A stretch of 64,000 nt of DNA, taken from assembly GCA_964567785.1 (NCBI GenBank), contig CAZMOK010000008.1:7120-71119 (forward strand), read 5' to 3'. Source of the DNA: CAZMOK01 sp964567785 (GTDB lineage Bacteria; Bacteroidota; Bacteroidia; Bacteroidales; JAGOPY01). Of this stretch, positions 52,317 to 60,602 are shown in pieces. The stretch's first letter is position 1. Each line of letters begins with the position of its first letter. The notes under the pieces were generated by a model. That model saw only the letters and a program-made list of their open reading frames with translations. It did no database searches and was not told the origin of the DNA. The position numbers and the translations under genes are program-made.

Positions 52317-52889
52317 CTAAACGAGCCCGGCAAAGCCCATGAACGCGAGGGCCAGTATGCCTGCTGCAACCAGTGCTATCGGCACGCCACGCATACCTTT
52401 GGGGACATCCATCAGATCGAGGTGTTCACGCAGCCCGGCAAAGAGAACCATGGCCAGGCCAAAACCTATTGCGTTTGCAATTGCAAACACCACACCTTCT
52501 AGAAGGTTGAACTCCTTCGACATTGTAAGCAGCGCCACACCCATAACAGCACAGTTGGTAGTGATGAGGGGCAGGAAGATACCCAGTGCCTGGTAGAGGG
52601 GCGGGCTGATCTTTTTAAGGATGATCTCCACCATCTGGACCAGTGATGCAATGACCAGGATAAAGCTGATGGTCTGCAGGAAGGTGATCCCAAAGGGTAC
52701 CAGCACATAGTGATAGATCACCCAGGTAACGATGGTGGCCAGGGTCATCACGAACAACACGGCGCCGCTCATACCCACCGATGTGGAAACCTTGCCCGAA
52801 ACCCCAAGGAAAGGGCAGATACCCAGGAACTGGGCCAGCACTATGTTGGAAACGAATATTGCAGAGATTATGATCACTAAATATTCCAT
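52317..52889 (-). CDS. rnfA: electron transport complex subunit RnfA/RsxA
   Basis: The 190-residue protein has six membrane helices and the family patterns NIVLAQFLGICPFLGVS and ITTNCAVMGVALL, whose cysteines help hold the intramembrane iron-sulphur cluster shared with RnfE. It is the last gene of rnfBCDGEA. Confidence 0.95.
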   Translation of the reverse strand: MEYLVIIISAIFVSNIVLAQFLGICPFLGVSGKVSTSVGMSGAVLFVMTLATIVTWVIYHYVLVPFGITFLQTISFILVIASLVQMVEIILKKISPPLYQALGIFLPLITTNCAVMGVALLTMSKEFNLLEGVVFAIANAIGFGLAMVLFAGLREHLDLMDVPKGMRGVPIALVAAGILALAFMGFAGLV

Positions 52890-52899
52890 GGCTTATATC

Positions 52900-53484
52900 T
52901 TATGAGGTTTTGGTTACTCTGTTGATGAATGCTATGAGATATCCGAGCACAATGAATGCGCCGGGTGACAGTATGAATACCAGTATGGCATCGCCCGGAA
53001 CGAACTTCATGCCCATCCAGGCTCCTGCGCCAAGTATCTCCCTGATAGATCCGAGCAGGAAGAGGGCAAATGTAAATCCCAGGCCCATGCCCAGCCCGTC
53101 GATAACCGCCGACAGCAGGCTCTGTTTTGACGCAAAACCTTCGGCCCTGCCTAAAACAAGACAGTTAACCACGATCAGGGGGATGAAAATACCCAGTGCC
53201 TCGAAAAGAGAAGGTGCATACGCCTGCATCACCAGCTCGACTATCGTAACGAAAGAAGCAATAATGACTATAAAAGCGGGTATTCTGACCTTATTGGGTA
53301 TCAGGTTCTTAATAATACCAACAACCGTGTTTGAACCGAGGAGCACAAAAGTTGTTGCCAGTCCCATCCCCAGGCCGTTAAAGGCCGAAGAGGTAACCGC
53401 GAGTGTAGGACAAAGCCCCAGCAGCAGAACAAATACCGGGTTTTCCTTGATAAATCCTTTGTTGAAGTTCTTCCATTGGTTCAT
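52900..53484 (-). CDS. rnfE: electron transport complex subunit RnfE/RsxE
   Basis: The 194-residue integral membrane protein is homologous to RnfA, with VLLLGLCPTLAVTSSAFNG and IVVNCLVLGRAEGFA as the mirrored Cys-containing motifs. The stop of rnfG and start of rnfE overlap by one base. Confidence 0.95.
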   Translation of the reverse strand: MNQWKNFNKGFIKENPVFVLLLGLCPTLAVTSSAFNGLGMGLATTFVLLGSNTVVGIIKNLIPNKVRIPAFIVIIASFVTIVELVMQAYAPSLFEALGIFIPLIVVNCLVLGRAEGFASKQSLLSAVIDGLGMGLGFTFALFLLGSIREILGAGAWMGMKFVPGDAILVFILSPGAFIVLGYLIAFINRVTKTS

Positions 53485-54059
53485 TACTTGTCTCCTCCTT
53501 CCTTTTGGTATGTTTCATAGGCCCTTGCCAGTGCATCGCAGAAAGCCCGTGAAGTGATGGTGGCGGCAGTAATCGCATCCACGTCTCCACCATCTTTTTT
53601 GACCATCAGTCCAAAATCCTCAGGGTTTTTGTCCTTGAACTGGTTCTTGAATGACGGGTCGCTCATCTTCGTGCCAAGCCCTGGGGTTTCTTTGTGCTGT
53701 GTAACTACAGTGTTACTGATGGACCCGTCGGGTAACAAGCCCACCATTACCTGTATCTGTGTGGGGTCGTACCCCTCATTCGAATAAGTTGAGATTGCCG
53801 TTCCGACCAGCTCATCATTTTTATAGCCCCTGAAAAAGGTCAATGAATCCGTTCCGCCCTGCGGCATCACCCTGAAGCTTTCCAGCCTGTCGAAATCAGG
53901 GATGACCGTTTTGATGGCGGCTTCCTGCTTTGCCTTTTTCGCCAGTGCTATCGGCTCTTTGGTAAGCTCATAGATACCTCCCAGTGCCAGGGAAGCAATG
54001 GCAGTGATGATGAAGAGCGTCAGCACCATGTTGAGAAATGTCGATTCCTTGTTAGCCAT
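53484..54059 (-). CDS. rnfG: electron transport complex subunit RnfG
   Basis: The 191-residue protein has one N-terminal membrane helix (about 12-30) and an extracytoplasmic FMN-binding domain. The covalent FMN attachment motif, normally S/T-G-A-T, reads DAITAATITS, so the Gly is replaced by Ala; the acceptor Thr is retained. It transfers electrons between the membrane subunits of the Rnf pump. Confidence 0.94.
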   Translation of the reverse strand: MANKESTFLNMVLTLFIITAIASLALGGIYELTKEPIALAKKAKQEAAIKTVIPDFDRLESFRVMPQGGTDSLTFFRGYKNDELVGTAISTYSNEGYDPTQIQVMVGLLPDGSISNTVVTQHKETPGLGTKMSDPSFKNQFKDKNPEDFGLMVKKDGGDVDAITAATITSRAFCDALARAYETYQKEGGDK

Positions 54060-54087
54060 AAGTATTTCTCTATAAACCGTTATTCAA

Positions 54088-55089
54088 TTATGCCTTTACT
54101 TTTACACCAAACCTTTTGGGCTTGAAGCCCCTGTTTATCAGGGGAACGAATGCATTCATTATCAGTATTGCGAATGAAACCCCTTCGGGATATCCGCCCC
54201 AAAGCCGTATCACCATGGTGAGTATACCGCAGCCGGCCCCGAACACCAGCCATCCTTTCGGCGTTACGGGTGAGGAAGTCATGTCAGTTGCCATATAGAA
54301 GATTCCGAGGATCATACCACCGGTCACGAGGTGAAACAGTGGATCCAGGTATTGTGTGGGGTCTATCAGCCAGAAAATCCCTGCAAAAATGACGACCGAG
54401 CCGAGGTAAGCTGTCGGCGTATGCCAGGTAATGACCCTTCTGAAAAGCATATAGGCCGCCCCAAGCAGCAGTGCGGCAGTTGAGACCTCACCCAGCGAGC
54501 CGGGCTGGAACCCCAAAAGCTCCTGTGCATAGGTGGGCATCTCTGCCATTATCTCTGAAACAGTCTTCCCGGCCCTTAACCCCTCTTTCACTATTCCAAG
54601 GGTGGTGGGTCCGGTTACCGCATCGGTGAATGGTGTAGCACCGAAAAGCGGTTTGGGTATCGGCCAGGTGGTCATTTGTACGGGAAAGGATATCAGCAGG
54701 AACACGCGACCCACCAATGCCGGGTTGAAGGGGTTCTTCCCCAGTCCGCCGAACGACATCTTCCCGATAGCAATTGAAACGAAGGCGCCGATGATAATGA
54801 TCCAGACAGGTAAGCTGCTGGGTACGTTGAATGCCAGCAGTATGCCTGTTACCAGTGCAGAGCCGTCGTCGATGGTCACCGGGCCCTTAATGAGATACTT
54901 CTGGATGGCCCATTCGAAAAAATAACAGGCCAGGACTGAAACCACCACAACCTTCAGCGCTCCGAGACCGAAGAAATAAATCGACACCAGCAATGCGGGC
55001 ACCATGGCAATCACCACATCGTACATGATCCTTTTTACCGAAGAGTCGGCATGGACGTGCGGGGAACCCGATATTGTTAATATGCTCAT
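54088..55089 (-). CDS. rnfD: electron transport complex subunit RnfD
   Basis: The 333-residue protein has about nine membrane helices, starts SGSPHVHADSSVKRIMYDV, and carries GGLGKNPFNPALVGR and the covalent-FMN region DAVTGPTTLG. The FMN motif differs slightly from the common S/T-G-A-T, with Pro in place of Ala. RnfD is part of the ion-translocating core. Confidence 0.95.
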   Translation of the reverse strand: MSILTISGSPHVHADSSVKRIMYDVVIAMVPALLVSIYFFGLGALKVVVVSVLACYFFEWAIQKYLIKGPVTIDDGSALVTGILLAFNVPSSLPVWIIIIGAFVSIAIGKMSFGGLGKNPFNPALVGRVFLLISFPVQMTTWPIPKPLFGATPFTDAVTGPTTLGIVKEGLRAGKTVSEIMAEMPTYAQELLGFQPGSLGEVSTAALLLGAAYMLFRRVITWHTPTAYLGSVVIFAGIFWLIDPTQYLDPLFHLVTGGMILGIFYMATDMTSSPVTPKGWLVFGAGCGILTMVIRLWGGYPEGVSFAILIMNAFVPLINRGFKPKRFGVKVKA

Positions 55090-55092
55090 AGT

Positions 55093-56433
55093 TTAGTTTT
55101 TTCCTCGTTTTCTGATGATTTGACCTACGGTACTTTTTCCAAGTCTGACGTAATCCAGCAGGGGCCTTCCCGAAGGACAGGTATACTGACAGGAACCACA
55201 CTCTATGCAGTCCATCACCATCTCATTCTCTGCCTTTTCCCAGTCTCCCTTCTCGGAAACCTGGGCGAGGTATATGGGCTCCAGGCCCATCGGGCATGCC
55301 AGAATACATCTGCCGCAACGGATGCAAGGCTTCAGGTCGACACGTTTCGCCTGTTCATTCCTGAAAAGCAGGATACCTGAAGTTCCCTTCACCACGGGTA
55401 CATCGGCACTGCTAAGGGCTTTACCCATCATCGGTCCGCCGCTTACGATCTTTCCCGTGTTCTCCAGGTCGGCTTCAGCATTTTCAAGCAGCTCTCTTAT
55501 CGGGGTGCCGATGCGCACCAGGAAGTTAGAGGGTTTTTTCACCGGGTCGCCGGTAACCGTAACCACTCTTTCAACAAGTGGTTTGTTCTTTTGCACTGCT
55601 TCGTACACTGCAAAAGCCGTCCCGACATTATGCACTACGCAACCTACCTCTATGGGCAACTTCCCGGAGGGCACCTCACGGTTCACCACAGCTTTGATAA
55701 GTTGTTTTTCCCCTCCCTGCGGGTATTTTACCTTGAGCGGCTGAACGCTGATGCCGTCGAACCCTTCTGCGAGCTCTTTCATGTGACTGATGGCATCGGG
55801 CTTGTTGTTTTCAATACCCACAACGGCTTTGCTCACACCCAGGGCCTTCATCAAAATCTTTGTCCCGGTAAGCATCTCCTTGCCCTTCTCCAGCATAAGC
55901 CTGTGGTCGGCCGTCAGGTAAGGTTCACATTCAACCCCGTTTATCAGGAGGTATTCTGCTGTTTTTCCCTTAGGTACCATGAGTTTTACATGAGAAGGGA
56001 AGGTTGCGCCACCCATTCCTACAATACCCATTTCATGGACCTTGTCGATGATCTCTTTCTGGCCCATAGTGACCTCAGGCCTCAGGTCATCGGACCTGTC
56101 AACTGAATCGACCCATTCATCACCTTCAACATTGATGATTATCGACATCCTTTTGTACCCGGTAGTGTCGATGCTCTGGTCGATCTTAAAAACTTTCCCC
56201 GAGACCGATGAGTGAACGTTAGATGAAATAAAGGCTTCACCTTTGGCTAAAAGCTGTCCGGCCTTCACTTCATCACCTTTCTTCACCTGCGGAACTGAAG
56301 GAGCTCCCAGGTTCTGGTTAATGGGGATTATTACCTGCTTTGGCAGCGGGAAACCCTCTATGGGGCTGTCCTGTGCGTATTTCTTTTCCGGCGGGTGAAC
56401 ACCTCCAAGCTTAAATGTTTTCAGCATGACCAT
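55093..56433 (-). CDS. rnfC: electron transport complex subunit RnfC
   Basis: The 446-residue peripheral subunit has the NADH/FMN domain (GMGGATFPSHVKL, INGVECEPYLTAD) and two 4Fe-4S clusters near the C-terminus, CIRCGRCILACPMG and CIECGSCQYTCPSG. It exchanges electrons with NAD(H). Two ATGs six bases apart (56433 and 56427) are possible starts. Confidence 0.96.
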   Translation of the reverse strand: MVMLKTFKLGGVHPPEKKYAQDSPIEGFPLPKQVIIPINQNLGAPSVPQVKKGDEVKAGQLLAKGEAFISSNVHSSVSGKVFKIDQSIDTTGYKRMSIIINVEGDEWVDSVDRSDDLRPEVTMGQKEIIDKVHEMGIVGMGGATFPSHVKLMVPKGKTAEYLLINGVECEPYLTADHRLMLEKGKEMLTGTKILMKALGVSKAVVGIENNKPDAISHMKELAEGFDGISVQPLKVKYPQGGEKQLIKAVVNREVPSGKLPIEVGCVVHNVGTAFAVYEAVQKNKPLVERVVTVTGDPVKKPSNFLVRIGTPIRELLENAEADLENTGKIVSGGPMMGKALSSADVPVVKGTSGILLFRNEQAKRVDLKPCIRCGRCILACPMGLEPIYLAQVSEKGDWEKAENEMVMDCIECGSCQYTCPSGRPLLDYVRLGKSTVGQIIRKRGKN

Positions 56434-56452
56434 TTCCGGTTTTCATTTAAAA

Positions 56453-57403
56453 CTAATTACCCTCTTTGCTTTCTTTTTCCTCGCCTCCGGCATCTTTTTT
56501 AGCTGCCGGTGCAGCATTTTCATCCTTCCCTGCCTTTTCTTTGTGGGTTTCTTTTTTCTCAGGCTTTGGCTTGCGGGGAGGGAAATTGAGCTCGTGAATA
56601 GCCCCGGTGGGGCAAACAGGGGGGCACTTCCTGCACAGCTTACATTTTTCAGGGTCTATGTAAGCGAGGTTATTTTCAAGAGTGATCGCATCGAAGGGGC
56701 AAACCTTTACGCATTTACCGCAACCTATGCAGGCAACCGAACAATTCTTTTTCGCAGGACCGCCTTTTTCTTCATTGATGCAGCATACGTATATCCTTCT
56801 TTCCTTTTTGCCCTTCGGGCGAAGTTCGATTATGTCCCTCGGACAAGCATCCACACAGGCTCCGCAGGCTACGCATTTATTATTCACCTCCGGGAGGCCC
56901 GTTTCGGGGTTCATGTGGATGGCGTCAAAGTCGCACGATTCAACACAATCGCCCAAACCCAGGCATCCGTAAGGACATCCGCTTTCACCTGCCGAGAGCG
57001 CGTGCGCAAAGGCACAGGTTGCAGGCCCGTCGTATTCAACCTTATGGGGCGCATTGGCAAGCGAGCCATTACATCTCACAACGGCTATGAGAGGTTCTTT
57101 TTCCTCTACCTCGAGGCCAAGTATGGACGCCACCCGGCTCATGGTCTCATTGCCCCCCACAGGGCAATTAAAACCCTCAATGCTTTCATTCTCTTTGGCA
57201 CTGTTCACCAGGGCTTCAGCAAAATTCCGGCACCCTGCATAACCGCAGCCACCGCAATTGGCAGCAGGAAGAGCCTCTTCCACTACATCTATGCGCGGAT
57301 CCTCAATTACCTTGAAACGCTGTGCCACAAAGAACAGGACCACCGCAGCAAGAATCCCTATAGCACTCAGCGACACTACAGCATATAAAACAATTTCGCT
57401 CAC
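56453..57403 (-). CDS. rnfB: electron transport complex subunit RnfB
   Basis: From a GTG at 57403 the product has 316 residues: one N-terminal membrane helix, the 4Fe-4S domain CGGCGYAGCRNFAEAL, and several ferredoxin-type clusters (CLGLGDCVESCDFDAI, KCVACGACVDACPRDI, CIGCGKCVKVCPFDAI, KCKLCRKCPPVCPTGAI). It accepts electrons from ferredoxin for the Rnf pump. The last 45 residues are a Lys/Glu/Ala-rich tail beyond the usual end, probably disordered. This is the first gene of the rnf operon. Confidence 0.95.
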   Translation of the reverse strand: MSEIVLYAVVSLSAIGILAAVVLFFVAQRFKVIEDPRIDVVEEALPAANCGGCGYAGCRNFAEALVNSAKENESIEGFNCPVGGNETMSRVASILGLEVEEKEPLIAVVRCNGSLANAPHKVEYDGPATCAFAHALSAGESGCPYGCLGLGDCVESCDFDAIHMNPETGLPEVNNKCVACGACVDACPRDIIELRPKGKKERRIYVCCINEEKGGPAKKNCSVACIGCGKCVKVCPFDAITLENNLAYIDPEKCKLCRKCPPVCPTGAIHELNFPPRKPKPEKKETHKEKAGKDENAAPAAKKDAGGEEKESKEGN

Positions 57404-57461
57404 TTGTGATTGATTTTATTGGTTCCGGTGATCTAATATCCCTTAAATCACTCAACTGGAG

Positions 57462-57494
57462 CAAAATTATAAACAATTGTTAAATTAATAACAA
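57462..57494 (-). promoter_or_regulatory. promoter of the rnf operon
   Basis: On the minus strand TTG (57494-57492) and TAATTTTG (57469-57462) are separated by 22 bp. The rnfB GTG lies about 58 bases downstream, so the operon does not depend on read-through from upstream genes. Confidence 0.6.
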
Positions 57495-57569
57495 TTAAAA
57501 GCCAAATTCAGAAGGTTTCTAATTAACTGAAAAAAAGATGGTTAAACCAGTCTATGTGATTAGCTGATA

Positions 57570-57618
57570 AAGTAAAATCCCGAAAGCTATTTGTTATCAA
57601 TGCTTTCGGGATTTACTT
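57570..57618. terminator. long hairpin between the sorted surface protein and rnfB
   Basis: AAGTAAAATCCCGAAAGC and GCTTTCGGGATTTACTT pair with one bulged base around a 14-base loop. It lies 53 bp after the stop of the leftward surface-protein gene and is followed on that strand by a short T-rich stretch, so it probably ends that transcript and insulates the rnf promoter. Confidence 0.75.
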
Positions 57619-57670
57619 AGAAGTCTTCTAAATTGCCCGAATTAAACGGGTTCAGGGTATAGAATTGTTG

Positions 57671-60028
57671 TTACTGAAGGAGGATCTTCTCGGTTTCGTT
57701 ATGATTTCCTGAAATTACTTTAAGGAAATAGGTGCCCCTATCAAAATAGCTCATATTGAACTGGCGCTGAAAAGAGCCATCGATATTGCCAAGGTTCTGG
57801 GTAAAGATAACCTGTCCGTTCGAACTCGAGAGGTAGACTGAAATGTCTGCCCTATCTGCATTCTCAATTCTCAGTGTGAACTTATCGGTCACAGGGTTCG
57901 GCACAACTTCTATTTCGAAAGAGCCTCCCGCTACTTCATCCACAAAGGTGCACTGGTCGATGTTGAGTGTCATCCTGTCCATGTCCTCATAATCACACAG
58001 GAGGGTATCTACGGCGTGCAGCCAGAGGGATACCGATCCGTTGGAAATGTCTTCCTCTCCGGGAATGTATTCGGCATTCAGCAGGGTATTGTCAACAAAG
58101 GTACCGTCACCGTCAGTCGACCAGAAAACAGAATCATAGTTCATGGCGCTGCCATTGAGCATAACCGATTCGCCGGCGCAGATAAGGGTATCGTTGCCCG
58201 CATTTGCTTCAGCTACTTTTGAGAAGGTAAGGTGAAGTGAATCCACCACGTCAGTTCCCTGGAGGTAGCCGTAAGCAGTCAGCCAGAGATCAACCTCACC
58301 ATTCTCAACATCTTCCTGACCCCGCAGGTAAACAGCATCGAGTTCTGTTGGATCTACAAAGAAGCCGTCGCCACTCGTTTCCCACAATACCGATTGCTGA
58401 TACGAGGCAGTGCCATTGGTCTCGAAGGGTTCGATCTCACACACGGTTGTGTCAGGACCGGCATTTACTGACGGTGGTAATATCGGGCCAAAGTCAAACG
58501 AGGCTATCCTTGTCTTCCATCCGCTGGCACGGTACTCTGTTGTAAACCAGAAGGTGCTGTCGTCGACCGGGTCGACCGACATGGCTGAATAATCACCCCA
58601 ACGCTCAACTCCTGATTGAGAAAAGGTGCCTGCAATGATCATTGTTTCATTGATGGTCATTTCGCCGGGGGGATCAGTTGAACGCCTTCCGGTATAGAAG
58701 ATGGAAGGGAATGTTGAGGTACTTGAAATATTATACCCGAGTGCAATGTCGCCGTTCCCGTTCATGGAAATACTGGCCATCCACCTGTTTTCGTTGTCGG
58801 GAGAGTATGTGCCCTGCTGGTGTATGTACCAGTCGTCGGTATCCCTTCGCACCTCGTACCAGCGTATGCCCGCCCTGCCGCCGGCATTCACAGTGTGGTT
58901 GGTAAGCAGCACCTCATGAGTGCCGAAGTTCCTGTATTGGAGACGGTACATCAGCATGAACTGCAATGCATCAAGCTGGGTGCTTGTCCCCGGCTGGGGA
59001 ACCCCGTTAATATTCGGATTAAAGGAGGCCGTATTCAATGATTCGGACAGTGTAAACGAAGAATTTGAAGGATCGCTCCAGTCAACATCGAACTCATAGA
59101 TCTCCAGGTCCTGGTCGGAATAAGTATTGAGGTGTGCAAAAAAGCAGGGTGTGCCCGATGGCGGGGGTGTCCCGTCGAAATCGGCCGGAAGCATGCTGAA
59201 TGTATCGCTGCCCTGGTCGTAGTAAACCATCCTTGCAGGAGCGCCAACCAGCATTGAATCTCTTTCCATGGCCGCAACCCCTACCCTGGTGTATCCGCCG
59301 AACATGTTGAAAGTAGCATAGTAGGCATCAGTCCATACGGAAAGCTTAGGGTAATCGTTAAAGGCAGGCATCTGGAAAGCATACCTGTGGTACGATCCCA
59401 GGGGGTCGGATGTCTGCGAGACAGCCATTAATTGCCAGTAGGTTCCGTTGGAAGTGTTGACAGCGAACTGTGAGGCCATCCACCTGTCGGCCACCTCATC
59501 GTAGAGCACTATCGGGTCACCGTCGTTAGTGCCTGTCCAGGGACCAATGAATCCGTTCCAGAGAGTGCTGTTATCGACCGGGCCGTATAGCAACGTCCCC
59601 TCTTTGTCCCAGATGGCAAACGAGAGGTTGATCATCTGGAAATAATGGTCAGGGCCAACATCACCGTCGGTATCGGGCGGTATCACGCCATTCACGTTGC
59701 CAACACCGTCGATGTTGATGACCGGTCCCTGCACACCCCGTGAAGGGGCGTAATTTTTCTGAAGAACCGGGTCTTCAAATCCTGCCGGTATATCGGCCGT
59801 TTGATTCTTGTACTCCTCTTCCATCGATTTGTTCTGTATGATATTGTCTTTCCAGCTCCTGTCGCGCTCACCGGGAAGGATCACATCCATATCCCTGAGC
59901 GGAGGGGTTACATCGTGATAGTAAGATTCGACTACAAGAGGTTCTTTTTCGTAGAGTCCCTGGCCGTTTGTGGTGTTGCCGATCAAAGCCACCACGGCCA
60001 GGCTGATGAGAAATGAATAGAATTTCAT
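57671..60028 (-). CDS. type IX-secreted surface protein with C-terminal sorting domain
   Basis: The 785-residue protein has a signal peptide (about 1-22), a large beta-rich domain (about 90-520) beginning GVQGPVINIDGVGNVNG, and two Ig/PKD-like repeats each starting with NAGPDTTVCE or NAGNDTLICAGE and containing W-x-T-x-GDG-x-F. The last 75 residues form a type A sorting domain: EVVPNPVTDKFTLRIEN through FDRGTYFLKVISGN and KILLQ. It is exported by the type IX system and fixed on the cell surface. The role of the large domain is unknown. The gene lies between rseC and the rnf operon. Confidence 0.88.
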   Translation of the reverse strand: MKFYSFLISLAVVALIGNTTNGQGLYEKEPLVVESYYHDVTPPLRDMDVILPGERDRSWKDNIIQNKSMEEEYKNQTADIPAGFEDPVLQKNYAPSRGVQGPVINIDGVGNVNGVIPPDTDGDVGPDHYFQMINLSFAIWDKEGTLLYGPVDNSTLWNGFIGPWTGTNDGDPIVLYDEVADRWMASQFAVNTSNGTYWQLMAVSQTSDPLGSYHRYAFQMPAFNDYPKLSVWTDAYYATFNMFGGYTRVGVAAMERDSMLVGAPARMVYYDQGSDTFSMLPADFDGTPPPSGTPCFFAHLNTYSDQDLEIYEFDVDWSDPSNSSFTLSESLNTASFNPNINGVPQPGTSTQLDALQFMLMYRLQYRNFGTHEVLLTNHTVNAGGRAGIRWYEVRRDTDDWYIHQQGTYSPDNENRWMASISMNGNGDIALGYNISSTSTFPSIFYTGRRSTDPPGEMTINETMIIAGTFSQSGVERWGDYSAMSVDPVDDSTFWFTTEYRASGWKTRIASFDFGPILPPSVNAGPDTTVCEIEPFETNGTASYQQSVLWETSGDGFFVDPTELDAVYLRGQEDVENGEVDLWLTAYGYLQGTDVVDSLHLTFSKVAEANAGNDTLICAGESVMLNGSAMNYDSVFWSTDGDGTFVDNTLLNAEYIPGEEDISNGSVSLWLHAVDTLLCDYEDMDRMTLNIDQCTFVDEVAGGSFEIEVVPNPVTDKFTLRIENADRADISVYLSSSNGQVIFTQNLGNIDGSFQRQFNMSYFDRGTYFLKVISGNHNETEKILLQ

Positions 60029-60115
60029 TATGATTGCTTATTTTACTATTAGTCGGAAATAATTAACAGAACTTACAGGTATAATGTTTATTTCAGGGTA
60101 TATTTTCCAGGATGA

Positions 60116-60535
60116 TCAATCCTCAATATAAAAGGAGAATTGCTTGCTCAGGCGATCTTTCAGCCTGTAAAGGAGGTAGTAATAAGGTACGAGCACTCCG
60201 ATCGAAACCAGTGCGGCCAGCCCCTCTTTTCCTGTGAGGGTGATGATGGTCACCAGTGCAATCATCACTACCAGGAAGGGCATCAAATAACCCAGGAACA
60301 CCGCTTTAGTTCCAAGCGATCTTTTCATGGTAATGGTAACCTGGTCGCCTTTCTTGTAATTCCCTGCATGGACTTCCGGGATATCAACAACTTTCTCCTC
60401 CATATCTGCCACACCGCAAGCGCTTTTGGCGTGGCATGTCCTGCAGGCCGACTGGGATAGTATCCTAACGTGGACCGTTCCGTCTGACACAGAGTCGACC
60501 ACTCCCGGATGGGTTATGTCAGTTTTTTCAGACAT
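60116..60535 (-). CDS. rseC: SoxR-reducing/RseC-family membrane protein
   Basis: The 139-residue protein has the cysteine motif CRTCHAKSACG in the N-terminal half and two membrane helices (about 80-98 and 104-122), the RseC/MucC layout. RseC family proteins go with Rnf/Rsx complexes. In Bacteroidota the gene usually stands directly before rnfB; here a sorted surface-protein gene of 2.4 kb lies between them. Confidence 0.92.
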   Translation of the reverse strand: MSEKTDITHPGVVDSVSDGTVHVRILSQSACRTCHAKSACGVADMEEKVVDIPEVHAGNYKKGDQVTITMKRSLGTKAVFLGYLMPFLVVMIALVTIITLTGKEGLAALVSIGVLVPYYYLLYRLKDRLSKQFSFYIED

Positions 60536-60559
60536 AGGTTACCTGTTTTTGCCAGGTTG

Positions 60560-60567
60560 CAAAGATA
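60560..60567 (-). promoter_or_regulatory. promoter -7 element for rseC
   Basis: On the minus strand TATCTTTG lies 24 bases before the ATG at 60535. Confidence 0.55.
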
Positions 60568-60602
60568 AAGGAAATGAACCAATAAAAAATGCACTTAAAG
60601 GG

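Noticed and set aside
56426..57388. 320-codon plus-strand open frame
   Set aside because: It is the antisense shadow of rnfB; its Cys/Phe-rich composition reflects the complementary cysteine codons of the ferredoxin clusters.
52317..57403. Nqr (sodium-pumping NADH-quinone reductase) operon
   Set aside because: The gene order B-C-D-G-E-A and the polyferredoxin RnfB are those of Rnf; no NqrF-like subunit is present.
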